Assembly: GCA_039881145.1 (NCBI GenBank)
Contig: JAYKKI010000074.1
Coordinates: 10,419,501 to 10,483,500, forward strand
From: Druceiella hillmani
Lineage: Eukaryota > Arthropoda > Insecta > Lepidoptera > Hepialidae
Direction of reading: 5' to 3'
Length of the DNA stretch: 64,000 bases
Under the pieces are notes generated by a model. It saw nothing but the letters and a program-made list of their open reading frames with translations. It was not told the origin of the DNA and made no database searches. Both the position numbers and the translations under genes were made by a program. Position 1 is the first letter of the stretch; the number at the start of each line of letters is the position of its first letter. Shown piece by piece: positions 23,576-35,631 of this stretch.

Positions 23576-24310
23576 AGGTTTCTTTTACCCGCAACAAGCT
23601 ACTAACGATGTGCGGAGACACGACGGTGAGCGTGCCGCCTCCTGTCGGTCATGGCTGCGTAGTCTCTAGCAACTCGAAGCTAGCAGTTCGCTATGCAGAT
23701 TTTTCTTGGTCAGCAGAGTTCACAATTGAAGCAAACAATTAAAATAAGGGAAATTATGCCTTTATACACGATAAGCAAAAAATCTAATTTAATATTTTAA
23801 AACTGAATAGAGAAAGGAGTATTTTTTCCCTTAAATGTATTTACAAGAAATTTATAGAATACTGCTGACTTTCTGGAAAACTTTTTACAGTGTATTGAGT
23901 TCAATCCAATATCCATTACAAACCAGCGCAGTAGAATTAACCGGAATGTTTAGCGGCTCAAAATTGGCGGTCACAAAAAGATAGGTACAACATATAAATT
24001 ACTATGGCATCACCCATTTATGCAGTAAAGCTAAAAAGTAAATTACATTTACTTTCAATATTTATTTCACAGCCCTAGCAAATTACAAACTTTGATGTGA
24101 CTACTTTCGTATAATAAAAATATGAAGTCACTCTCATAATTGTTTCCGATAGAGTTTTGAAATCCTTTATATAGCTGCTTTCGCCTGCCTGCCTGCTACC
24201 ACTACCAGTTATGTACGGCGTGTCAGAGGAACTACGTTCGAACATTTTCAAAATTCTAACTCACACGTTGTTGGTGGCGGGTCCCCGCCGGTAGCCCGCC
24301 ATCGGCTACA
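23576..24310. other. Two GC-rich islands in AT-rich DNA
   Basis: Segments 23590-23725 (with GACGGTGAGCGTGCCGCCTC) and 24180-24310 (with GTGGCGGGTCCCCGCCGGTA) stand out sharply from their surroundings. Neither gives a long open frame or tRNA-like fold. The second contains a short GGCGGG/CCCGCC self-complementary stretch. They could be promoter-like CpG islands, exons of an unseen gene, or inserted sequence. Confidence 0.35.
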
Positions 24311-26478
24311 GGCATTCAAATTAACAAACACCTTATTCGATCTGAAACTTAGAATGATTCTGAAAATTAAGCATATCATGAGCATGGAAATGATATGTAT
24401 CATTTCTGTCAATCTATTTAATTACCTTCTGAAATGTCCTACATTAGACACTGAATTTCACTATATTACCACTAAATTACTTCCCTGCAATGCAATGTGA
24501 TAATTTTTTTACTGAATAAGTCAAAATAATTTTTTATTAAAAAATTGCATATCTAATGAATGAGAAGTTAATAAAATTATTCACCAGAAAAATTACCACA
24601 ATAAAAATATATATGTATAAGATATATAAAATCGGATTGTCTCTTTCTATTTAATAATAATTTTTCGATCAAACTGAATGAACTACATTAATTTTCATTT
24701 CAAAGGTTTTCCCTTTCAAATGTTACTTTTATTACGTCCTAATCACTCTTAAATTTTAGAAATAAACACAGCTTTGTTTCAAATTAGTTCGTTAAATTTT
24801 TTAACTTTCGTACTGACAAGAGGAGTTCCATAAGCACACAAAATATTAAATCGTAAAAATATATAAAAATTATGTAATAGAGACCCAACATTTTTTATAC
24901 TTGCTATTTAAAAATGAAACTAATGCATAATGTTCCATTTTGAATCAACTCTGACGTGGAAGGTAATGCATAACGTTCCATTTTGAATCAACTCTGCTGT
25001 GAAAGCAACTCTGTCGTGGAAGGTATTATATGTATATGTACTTAGTTCCATCCTTTCCCATGGTTTGCCATTTTATATATGTAATATTATATTTTTATCA
25101 TATAAATAAATACAAAAAAAAACCAAAGAAGTCTCTATATTTGCGAGGCAAAGATATAGAAATGGCTCTGCAAACTTAAATTGATTAAACGACAAGAGTT
25201 AGAAAGTTTTGCAATTACATTCAGGTGGAAAATTTGGTGCCCAAACATAATAATTTTTCGTATTATTTAAGCATATACAAAAAAAACCCACCATCAAAAC
25301 TAGATAAAATTCCCTTCAAACTACCCAGGTCTCGCGGTTAATATTACATATCAAACAAAATATTAAAACCGCTAAAGTTTCTTAAGAATATTTCAAACTC
25401 TATTTTATCAAATATTTCTACACAACTAACAAAACAAATTTAAAAATGGTTGGAATGACAATTAAGATCCTAATTCAGGTACAAATATATGTATTAGTAT
25501 GATGATTATCTGTACATAAATTTTATTAAAATTGTGGACGTAATAAAAATAAACTCTCAAGTCTAAGTTAAATTTTGTTCTAGCGTTTCATTGAATTACT
25601 TTTTACGAAAATTTTGAAGCAATATGTTTCGAAAAAAATAGTTTAAATAGAAATTGATACCTTTCAATAAAATTGATTGAGTTTGTAATATGTTCTAGAA
25701 AGTTTACTTTTACTGTAATCACTTTATTTTGTTCTGCATACAACAAAATGTTCTAGGGCAATAATTAGCAATAAAATTATTATAATTTTCTTAAATATTT
25801 CCATTTTTTGAGCTTAATTTACAGGTACATTTTTCTTTGATATTTGAGACAGAATATCATGTTAGATGAAAAAGATAAATAACCGTCATATTGGCAAGTT
25901 TTTGTTCCCGCAACTTTTTTACATGTAGTGAAATATTATTGTAATTTTCAATAAGTGGTAATTTAATAAATAATTGTATTGAAGAGAAGCATTTACAAGA
26001 AAGTTGAATATATTAATTATTGAGTACATTTTAGACTTTATGATAAAAGCTTCTTTGTCACTCAATGTGAATGCGATCTTGCTATCTTAAAACTTTACAC
26101 ATTAAATATATCTTGAAATTAGATTTGAATGATTTACTTGAAAATAGGTCACTCCTTCGCGTACAAAAGTTTTGTATATCTTCACTAGCTTATCATTAGT
26201 CCTAGTTTTTGTTAATTGTCTAGAAAGTCATCGTATAACTAAAACCTACGATATATTAAATTAACGTTTTATTTTTGTTCGCGTTTTCTAAATTAACAAA
26301 TTTTTCGATTCCAAAAATTACGGCAATTGTGGTTCTATGTAATAATAAAGAGTATGGCCAACGATCTCTCACCATCGTATTTTAAATGCAATCCATATTC
26401 CGTTTTGAGAAAAAATAGCTTTTCCTTATTCCAATGTTTTGTCGACTTAAGAATATATAAAGTCCGTTACTCTCCTAA
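24311..26478. other. AT-rich stretch with a 45-60 bp tandem duplication
   Basis: At 24921-25023 a unit containing AATGCATAACGTTCCATTTT and GAATCAACTCTG occurs twice; a third partial AACTCTGTCGTGGAAGG copy follows. Nothing else is seen. Confidence 0.6.
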
Positions 26479-26479
26479 C

Positions 26480-26482
26480 ATA

Positions 26483-26534
<52 letters not shown>

Positions 26535-26552
26535 AATATATATGTATATATA

Positions 26553-26612
<60 letters not shown>
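26480..26612. repeat. Long (TA)n microsatellite
   Basis: About 130 bases of interrupted TA repeat. The overlapping Tyr/Ile-rich frames on both strands are translations of the repeat. Confidence 0.95.
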
Positions 26613-26615
<3 letters not shown>

Positions 26616-28394
26616 CCAGCAAACATAATTTTAATTTAATTTTATGGTACATTTATTTTGTAAATACATACATATTGCATACAGTCTACATATTATTTTT
26701 CACAAAAAAGTTGTATGTTAAAAAACGGGATTATTGTATTCATTTCGATAGAAAAGAGTTTAATTTTTCTTAAATACTCACTAATGATCAATAAACTCAT
26801 TACAAAAACTCCGTTCAAAATATTCGAGTTTGAAGTGACGATCATAATAAATGAGCATGAGGACACAAACATAAAGTATAAATATATTGTACTGTGTTAG
26901 TGTGACGAATCGTATGCGGCAATTCAAATAAAAAGACAAATAAATAAATAATTATTGATTTAATCCGCATATGTTTAGTTGTCCGAATGTTATCTTGCAC
27001 GATACTTATTTTCGTACTAATAACTTATATTTATATGCACAAATTAAATTAGGAAAACTCAGATTTATCCACGTAAGTTGATAATGTGATTCGATTTTAA
27101 TTCAAGTGTATGCTTTAGTATTCTTTATGCCAAGCATCTTTATGCCCACCGATATTTAGTAAAAAAATTAGTTTTCCTAGAGTTATATAACCAAATAAAC
27201 TTGCAGAATAATTCTCAATCAGGATGTTAAACTGTCATCATATACATTTTATGAAAATGAACGTTCCTCAAACTTTATCATTTATAAGCCATTACTGTAT
27301 TATTCTTCCAATAGGCAAAATAGTTTCCGTTTGCCGTATCATCAACGTAAGATAGCGATAAAACATCAAATGTAGGAAAACTTGAACCAAACAATATTTA
27401 AATAAAAGCTAAATGAATAACAGAAAAGACTAAGACCATTCTTAAACATCTAATTAATCAGCTCGTGATAAAACTATTTTAAAAAGACTAATTAAAAACC
27501 AAACCAAAAGTAAAAGCAACGATATCAAAACATATAACAAAATATATCCAATTATACAAGGGCGTACGAGCTGCAACGTGAGAGAAAGGGTAAGAAGAAG
27601 AAACAGCAAGTTGTTCGATAAAGGGGAGGAAATCCGTGGTGCAATATACGTAACGCTTTAGTATCACTTGCTACATAAATTGCAATGATCTAATAATTTA
27701 CAAAATGATTGGTGCTTATGCAAATAGTAAAAATAGAATACAGAAGACTAAAAACAAATTAAGTAGGTCGAAGAGGCCTTTGAAACAAAAACAATTTGCA
27801 CTCTAACACAGCTATGAAGAGCAAAATAATAATTATAAGCCATTTCTAAAAACATTGCGTGTATTTTTTAGCCTACAAAAATACAAACAAATGTAAAAAA
27901 AAATGTGAAAACGTTGAAGCAGCTAGGTTTGTTTAAAAAAAAAAATTCTAAACCATTAGGTTTCTAAAATACTAACAGTATTTAAATAAACGTATTTATA
28001 TGATTATGTGATATGAATCATTTTATATGATATAATTATTGAAAGAAAAAATCAGTTCATATATTCGGATATTTAGTTTGCATGAAATTTATAAGCACAA
28101 AAGGTAAAAAGTTCAATAAATTAATGAATCTAATAAGGAGCAAAAATTATAGATATTGCTAATAGGGTCTCGGCATTAATAATTGTGCATAAAGACGAAT
28201 TATTGATTGCATACCAAAACATTGAAATGCTTGAAAATCATCGTAGAATCTTCGGCATACTATTAGATACTAGCATAATATTAAATTATGCAGTCAATTT
28301 ATTTCCAATGTTTATTTAAATACATTCATTCTTTTAATACTTTAAATTTTATATCTAATTTTATCCTCGGGGACGTTTATTAAAATCATAATAT
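26613..28394. other. AT-rich non-coding stretch
   Basis: A purine-rich, slightly GC-richer patch at 27560-27640 has no match. No gene is seen. Confidence 0.5.
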
Positions 28395-28620
28395 TGAGTA
28401 CGATCAAATAGGAAACCGCGACAAATTTTCATCGGGAGCGAAGGAGACTCGGAGCGATGCTTTGAATTTCGTATCGTCGTCATGAATTGAACACTAAACA
28501 TTAATTTAAAGTCGTGTTTGTAAACAATTTGACTTTGTCTAGCGAATCTTCCTGGCATATCGCGTTCGGGTTAAGCCCGCGATTCAGTTCAGATATTTGC
28601 TCGAGGACGAAATTAATATC
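28395..28620 (+). repeat. Dispersed repeat family B, copy 3
   Basis: It contains GGAAACCGCGACAAATTTTC, GGAGCGATGCTTTGAATTTC, TTTGTCTAGCGAATC, GGGTTAAGCCCGCGATTC and GCTCGAGGACG, collinear with the copies at 10.2 and 18.2 kb. Its right part is the first unit of the tandem duplication at 28535-29034. The 65-codon minus frame here is not a gene. Confidence 0.7.
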
Positions 28621-29034
28621 CTGTATTTAAATTGTGAATGCCGGATATTAATTCACGTAAAGAATCTGTTTGCTTATAACTCCTGTGTACAAAAACGAAA
28701 ACTATTGTTAACATCATTTTACTCTGCTATAAATCCAGGCTTTCCATTTAGTTTATTAATGGTACCCTTCAACTAATTTGTTCGTTGTCTGGCGAATCTT
28801 CCTGGGATGTCGCGGCCGGGTTACGCCGCCGATTCAATTCAGATATTTGCTCGAGGACGAAATTAATATCCTCTACTTAAATTGTGAATACCGGATATTA
28901 ATTCACGTAGAGAATCTGTTTGCTTATAACGCCTATGTACAAAAACAAAAACTATATTAATATTATTTTACTTTGCTATAAATCTAGGCTTTCCACTTAG
29001 TTTACTAAGAGCACCATTCACCTAATTTGTTGGT
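28535..29034 (+). repeat. Tandem duplication of about 250 bp
   Basis: Two head-to-tail units start at about 28535 and 28785. Both hold GCGAATCTTCCTGG, GATATTTGCTCGAGGACG, GGATATTAATTCACGTA and CTATAAATC..AGGCTTTCCA with few differences. The duplication involves only the 3' part of family B and is younger than the dispersed copies. Confidence 0.9.
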
Positions 29035-30218
29035 TATTCTTCTGAGTGATCAATTGGAATATATTTTATATCCTATTGGAATATGTTTTATATTCTATTG
29101 GAATATGTGAAATCGTAGTTGATATGCACTGCTTAATTCATAGCAAATAAATAAGCTACTTTAAGAAAATATTCACAAAAAGACTAATAACAGGCAACGA
29201 ATGTAAAATAAATCATAGAAATAAAATTTCATAACAAATCTTGTTTCAATGAAAAAACAACCACATTAATGAAAAACAACACAAGCAATAAAGTAAAATC
29301 CTGTCCAAATATCCATTAGAAAGAATAGTAGGAGTTGTGCAGCTCACAATTAAATTGTATTGCCGTAAATTTTAATGCCATTTGTTTACATTTTTAAGGT
29401 CACAGAGCAACATTATTATTGAAAGGCAGAGTTTGGTCAAAATTGGCAAGGATTATTTGATGCTAGTAATAGCAGTGTTTTTTTCCTAAATAGTTTAAAA
29501 TAACGCAGTTATCTAATTCGTTGGATAATTGCATCTATATATTTTTCAATTTCCCAATCGAAAGAAGTATGAGAAACTGATTCACCTGGTATGAGAATGG
29601 AGTCCTTAATGAAAGTATTACCTCTAAGCGCGGAGACGCGTCTCAATCTAGCGAGCAGAGAACGTCAATAGACTTCACTTGAATTGGATATATAGCAACA
29701 TAGCTATAAACAGACAATGATACTTTACAATCCTTATGCACATACCTGTAAAGACTATATTTTCATATACTAAATTAAGCATCAGTTTTTTTACGGATGT
29801 ATTTCAAAGGAATACGAAGACATTTAATAATCTCTTTATACATATGAAAAATTGTAATACATTCAAGGAAGCGGTGAATATCTAAAAGCGTTGAGATAGA
29901 TCTAAAAAGAGTTCGTAGACAACTATCTCAATATATCTAGTTTAACATCCGCTGATATAAACTTTTACTCAATAAACTTTTACCCAAGGCATAATTTAGC
30001 CTAAAGAAGATGTACTATATTACTCGGTTAAAATTGTTTTTGTTCTAAAGAAGGCCATAATTTCCGGCACCAACTCCTAATGGTGGTAGAAAATGGAGCA
30101 TTAATTTTTATTCTCTTTTTATTTGAACAATAACTTTAAAATGATTTATCACATTTTTTCCACGTTAATAATACCAACGATTCTCCATTAATAATATTCC
30201 GCTGTATAAATAATTAGT
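29035..30218. other. AT-rich stretch with a 24 bp triplication
   Basis: At 29053-29107 TATTGGAATATGTTTTATAT is present about three times. A short coding-like segment at 29573-29677 (MRMESLMKVLPLSAETRLNL) has no context. Otherwise nothing is seen. Confidence 0.5.
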
Positions 30219-30807
30219 TTTTGTTAGTACCTACTCCAGCCATTACCGCTAATAGCTATATGAAGATGGTAAGACATGCATTTTTAAACCTAAATCAATA
30301 CTACAACTCATATGACTTTACCCACCCTTTCCACATTTGTCTTACTTTCATCTCAAATCTTTTCACTTTAAATTTTTCAATTGCGTTATTTTTTCACGGC
30401 AAAAATATTTGTTCCACTCACTGTCATTTGTTCTTGTTAGAAAGTATAATTCATGCTTAGAACTAGAGAGGCCATTTATTCACGACTACAGCGTGAACTT
30501 AGCATTTCATTATAAAACCACATTCAATTTATTGAAATATAATCAGTGTGTATATGCAATTGTTTTATTCATTATTTGCAGTATTTGCATTGCGATGATA
30601 TAGACTTTCATCTGATTTTATAACGCATATTCTTAATTAAATATTCTCTCTTGAGCATATATTGTTATATTGTTCCATTATTAATTATAACCCTCTAACT
30701 AGGAGTGGAAGCTATGATATAAAGTTTTGAATTGGGATTATAAATTCATGTTTTTATCATCGTCATGCAGCCATTAGTGTTAATGGCTGGAGTAGGTACT
30801 AACAAAA
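30219..30807. mobile_element. Non-autonomous DNA element with long terminal inverted repeats
   Basis: TTTTGTTAGTACCTACTCCA continuing to GCCATTA at 30219-30245 is matched exactly in reverse complement at 30781-30807. Weaker complementarity extends inward to about 55 bases (CTAATAGCT, GATGGTAAGACATG). At 589 bp with no transposase, it looks like a MITE. No clear target duplication is seen, so the superfamily is unknown. The 79- and 88-codon internal frames are not supported as genes. Confidence 0.75.
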
Positions 30808-32284
30808 TCCTTTTGTGTTTGTCGTTGAGAAATGTTCACAAAAAACGTATCGTATTAATGTCGTCATATTTATAAATTTATGCTTTACTTGCCAGAAATG
30901 TTACCGCTTTAAATACTCTAGTCAAATACAACAAGAAAATACTTTAATCAAACACAACAAGAAAAATCAAACACAACAAAAAGTCATAAGTTTTCAAGAA
31001 ATGTAGAAAAAAATTACGTTTTAAATTTTGCTATAAATGACATCAGGAATAAAAACGGAAAGCTCATTTAGCTACATGCAAATAGACGAACATTTTTGGA
31101 GTTGGTGAGTCGGTGACTTGTGGGATAAGGTTGATTTTATATGTTTTGTTATTTTCTCAGTTAACGGCTTTTAAACCATAATATTCGGATCGGTGAGAGT
31201 AGGTCAGACTTGTTCCGATTTATTTCTAGCACCGGTTTTCATAGGACTTAAGCCTTAAAGTATTAAATATTAATGTTTTGCTTTTTCCCGAGTACAGTGA
31301 TTCAGTCTGAGTTAAATCGTTCCAATTATTATTGATCGCGTAAAAATATTTTAAAAATCTAGGTACCAACATAAAAGCGACAATGGTTTGATTTGGAAAA
31401 GTTTTGATATAAGCAATACATTTCTGATATAAGCACAATCAATACACGACTTAATTTAAAGATTTTTATTCAATTTTATTTCCCATTATGTTGTGACCAA
31501 TACCATAGTATAATTTATCAGTTATTAATTTTATTAATTTAATGATTTTATAAATTTTATGTTAATAACCACAGAGTATAAAATATTACTTGAGACATTG
31601 AATAGGCGTGGCTTGCTTGCGACGGATTACACATCTCCATATCATGTGTTGTTCTTTATGTAATGATACTTTATTCGCAGATTATATGATACTTTATTCG
31701 CAGACCGAACTTCCTCGTTTATTCACCATTAGTACACAAAATTGCATTTTTGTCTCACAGTTTTGCGTAAACAAAAAAGCCAGCAAAAGAACGTAGACAA
31801 TTGCAGAATTTTTAAATAAAAATAGGTTCATTTGATTGGATTAAAAGGGTTTCCTCATTTAAATACATACTGTTATTTAATTATATTTCGGAAACCCCAA
31901 AGATTCTTCGACAAAGAAGAAATGGATTGGAGCTGTTGGGCGGGATGACTGGTTAATTACAAATATACACAGTTTGCTCAGCATACTTTTTCAAACATGA
32001 TTTTGATGTAAAGAAGTCAGTTTGAAGATATTTATACCAGAAGCAGTTCCAATTTATACGGAATACCTTATCCAATTTTAGCCAATCATGTCAAAGGTAG
32101 TCAACGATAAAATGGCAATATGTATTTACATCGAGTAGAACAGTAAATTATTTCATGGTAACATGAACGTAAGATTTGATTTGAATAGTAAAATTTGGTA
32201 ACACTGTATTGAAAAATTATTCATTAACACTTTTTATATTTCTTTTAGTGTTACCTTACTTTAGGGCAGTTGAAGCAATTCGCA
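30808..32284. other. AT-rich non-coding stretch
   Basis: A small tandem duplication of ATGATACTTTATTCGCAGA lies at about 31664-31704. No gene is seen. Confidence 0.5.
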
Positions 32285-32810
32285 TTGTTATCCTAACTGA
32301 ATGCGCAATTCATCATTATAGGTAGCCTGTAAATATATATAACGATGTACGAGCGACTCATATTGCAACCAACCATACAGGCTGGCATAACAAAGTGGCA
32401 TTTAGATGGAAGATACGTAATTGGTAGTAACATTTTAAATACGGATTTTGATATCCATTTAATAGGTACATATTTTGATCTTATGGAAAGTTAATATGCT
32501 TCATCTTTCATCATGGGTAAAATATCACACGAAGACATTGCAAATAACTATGTAATATAAAAGAATATTAAGACACATTAGATATTTGAATTTTTATTAA
32601 AATAAATATATTAAAAATATCAAATTTTAAAATTTTGCGGGTAATTTTTGTTTCTAAAATGTACAGTAAAATTTGTTTTCACATCTGTTACGTATCTGTG
32701 GACATAATATAAAATTATAGCAGATGAATCGACCTATGTCACATATATGATATCATTTTCCAAACTAAAAACTATGAAAGATTTCACTGAAATTGAATTA
32801 ATGTTTTCCG
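32285..32810 (+). repeat. Repeat family A, copy 3
   Basis: It matches copies 1 and 2: TTATCCTAACTGAATGCGCAA, ATATAACGATGTACGAGCGA, a GTGGCATTTAGATGGAAGATA block, ATAGGTAC, ATGTAATATAAAAG and ACTGAAATTGAATTAATG. The AACAGTCCTGACAGTAA motif follows at about 33124, at nearly the same distance as in copy 1. Part of the 5' spacer seen in copies 1 and 2 is missing. Confidence 0.6.
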
Positions 32811-34505
32811 AATAATAACAAAATTAGCAGGGGGGAAAATATTATTTTTCTGCATTACTTTCTATATACAACAATTCTATGTGCATTTGCAATATTCAGT
32901 AAAAAAGACTTTTAGATATTAATATACTTACATAGTACATATACATAATAACATATATTAATAAAACAATTCGGCTTATTTTTCTAATTTAAATTAACAA
33001 TTGTTGTACTTTTCTGTCATGATTTTCCCATTATTAAATTCACTACGAGTTTGTTTCTGCGGTGCTGTACTTATCATTATTAAAGCTATTGTGCCATCGT
33101 TCCCAATAGAGATGATTGAACAGAACAGTCCTGACAGTAAATACTGACTTACTTTTAATAAAGCTTTTTTGACTTTAGTTCCATCGGTAGTAAGAAAAAA
33201 TCAAATTCAAAAATGGTATCATAGTCATAAATGATTACGGTCACTGCCTATACAAGTCAGATGTAACAATGCTACTAAGTTGATTTAAAGAAAATATTTA
33301 GTTTTACCTAAATGCTTAACTTTGGAATATATTTCACGTTACAAATTTGAATATCGAATTCCAAATCTACGTTTAAATCAATATTGACGTAATTCATAAG
33401 TTTTTTTAATTATTACTTTGAGATATATATTTGGTTATATAAATATTTGAGTAAAAGTTGTATATAAAGAAACATTAATTACCTCATTCTAAAAACGGTT
33501 AGACGAACATATTACTTTAATATTTAATTTGTAACAAATAACTTTAAACTCACTATGATTAATGATGATGATAAACTCTTAAAGAAATGGAGAAATTAAT
33601 AATAGCTACGTTTTTCAACTTTACGTTACCTAGCTTGTGTTAAACAAAGAACACATAATATTATTATGAAATGTTCTGAATACTTAACATAGTGTCAGTT
33701 TAACGTAATGCTCTCACATTATTGTGACTGAGGGTTCACTGTCTGTATTCCACTGAATAATTTCGAAACTTTTAGAAATATTTGGTTCAGACACGAAGAA
33801 AATACGTTGTCATAGTAATCTAAAACAATGTATAATATTGGAATGAATTAAAATGGGAAATAAGTATTTACTAAATCTTTTTATTCTTCTATATGCCGAT
33901 AACAAGCATACAGTTAGTACTATTTACTTACAACCGACAAAAGAAGTATTACTCGATGTAATGACGTTATGCTATATAATATCCCTAGTCTCTTAATAGG
34001 GTACCGTATCTACAGTCTCAGTGCCCAACAGGGTTAGAGTCTGTCCCTTCTCAATGAGTCATTAAGTACCTTCGTTTTTTTCGAGAACGCATTTTGTGAA
34101 CGTCCTAAATATATCTTATACTGTCTAATCTACGAATATGTACGTTGGAATGCACCCAATGCGGTATAAAGGCAGGAATGCACCTTCACATTGCATTAGC
34201 GAACGCTGCCTTCGATGTCTTGGGAAGACGCAGTGCGGTTGATTAAACCAATTAAGCATTAAACGCATGAATACATTGCAGCCAGATGTTGCTAGTGAAT
34301 AGTCTGTATCATCTTCATACATGTATGCATGTATGTATTTACGTGTTTATTTCTGTTTATATATTTCTGTCACAATTATTGATGTTACAAAACGCAACAT
34401 TTTATCAAAAAAATTGATAACTCAGCAGCTCAGAAACAAAATAATTGATAACTCAGCAATATCAAATATTGAATACATTTGGCGTTACTTTTGTAGAAAT
34501 TCATT
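32811..34505. other. AT-rich stretch with one GC-richer patch
   Basis: Region 34000-34310 is GC-richer; a 65-codon minus frame (34125-34322) has no recognisable domain. No call is made. Confidence 0.45.
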
Positions 34506-34634
34506 ATTCACAATTAAATGAAAATACGTGATTTATTATGATTTCTACTTTCTTTAAGTTCTTTACCACTGTGGTAAAGAACTTAGAGAACGTAGAAATA
34601 ATACTACATCACGTAGTTTCATTTAATTGTGAAT
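34506..34634. repeat. Head-to-head CATCACGTAGT family palindrome
   Basis: Two inverted family ends meet at a near-perfect centre (CTTTACCAC, T, GTGGTAAAG; centre 34570). The outer parts are ATTCACAATTAAATGAAA on the left and TTTCATTTAATTGTGAAT on the right. The whole 129 bases form an imperfect hairpin with about 64-base arms. Confidence 0.85.
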
Positions 34635-34712
34635 ATCAAAAATACAGGATACTTAGAATAGGCCTTGAGGTTCTTTACCTCTATGCTACGCTTGACAATA
34701 TTTCTTAAAACA

Positions 34713-34821
<109 letters not shown>

Positions 34822-34948
34822 GTGTCTACATGAACGTGTACATGTGTTTAATTGTGGCGTGTATTAAGTTGGCTAACAAGTTTTAACCAAGAATTCTGAC
34901 AAGGGCGTCGGTGATGCCAGAAACTTTTATAACAAATATAAAATCACA

Positions 34949-35085
34949 TATAAAAGGGTCCAAGTGCGATCAGTGAAAGGCAGCGTCAAGCGAATTACAT
35001 CAAAGAAAATGGATTTAAATCGAGTTCCGCTTGAGACGCGATTAACGATATTAAAACGTGACTCCAATTGGCTGGCGCAATAAAC
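34949..35085 (+). promoter_or_regulatory. Possible TATA-type promoter with 25-codon ORF
   Basis: TATAAAAG (34949-34956) lies 23 bases before the A of a GATCAGTG initiator-like sequence (34969-34976). An ATG at about 35008 opens a 25-codon frame, MDLNRVPLETRLTILKRDSN and then WLAQ. The spacing is a little short for a standard arthropod core promoter. It may be the promoter of a decayed retroelement or chance. Confidence 0.2.
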
Positions 35086-35631
35086 CTTATTGTGATGTGA
35101 AGTAGGTTACATACTCTCGCCAAACGTAAAAAACTTGAAATTTTTACTACATAGTGTATGCTGAACTTCCAGCGGAATATCCAAGGCGGTATTCATTGAG
35201 AATTGTTTTTAAAAGTATTTTAGAGTTTATTCCTTTAGTTATAACTGCTAGACGGCATACTATAAAACATATTCTTTAAAATTACTGGAATTGAGCTGAG
35301 TTTTGCTAATACATTATTCAATCGATATTTTTCCAATTAATATAATTTGTTTAGAGCTCAAAGTAATAATTAACGGAATAAAGAATTTGATTGGATTGAA
35401 GACCTTAAACTAGATTTTCAGCCAACTTGAATCCTTATTTATGTATAAATACCATTTTGCAACGTAAATAAGGTCAGAATTTTGAGCCAAGTTCTGAAAC
35501 AAAGCACCACATTTTTATTCTAAAGTTATATTGTCTATGCCGATCAGATGATAATAATTCATTAATAAAAGTCATACATATGATATATTTAAATTTTTTG
35601 CAATATTAGAAATGCTGCAAAAAAATTTTTT
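35086..35631. other. AT-rich non-coding stretch
   Basis: Nothing is recognised up to the TTAA of the small piggyBac element. Confidence 0.5.

Noticed and set aside
26327..26773. 148-codon plus-strand ORF
   Set aside because: Most of it is Tyr/Ile alternation from translating the (TA)n microsatellite; the flanks have no domain.
34125..34322. Minus-strand 65-codon ORF in a GC-richer patch
   Set aside because: No family resemblance in either strand, and no splice or promoter context that would support a gene.
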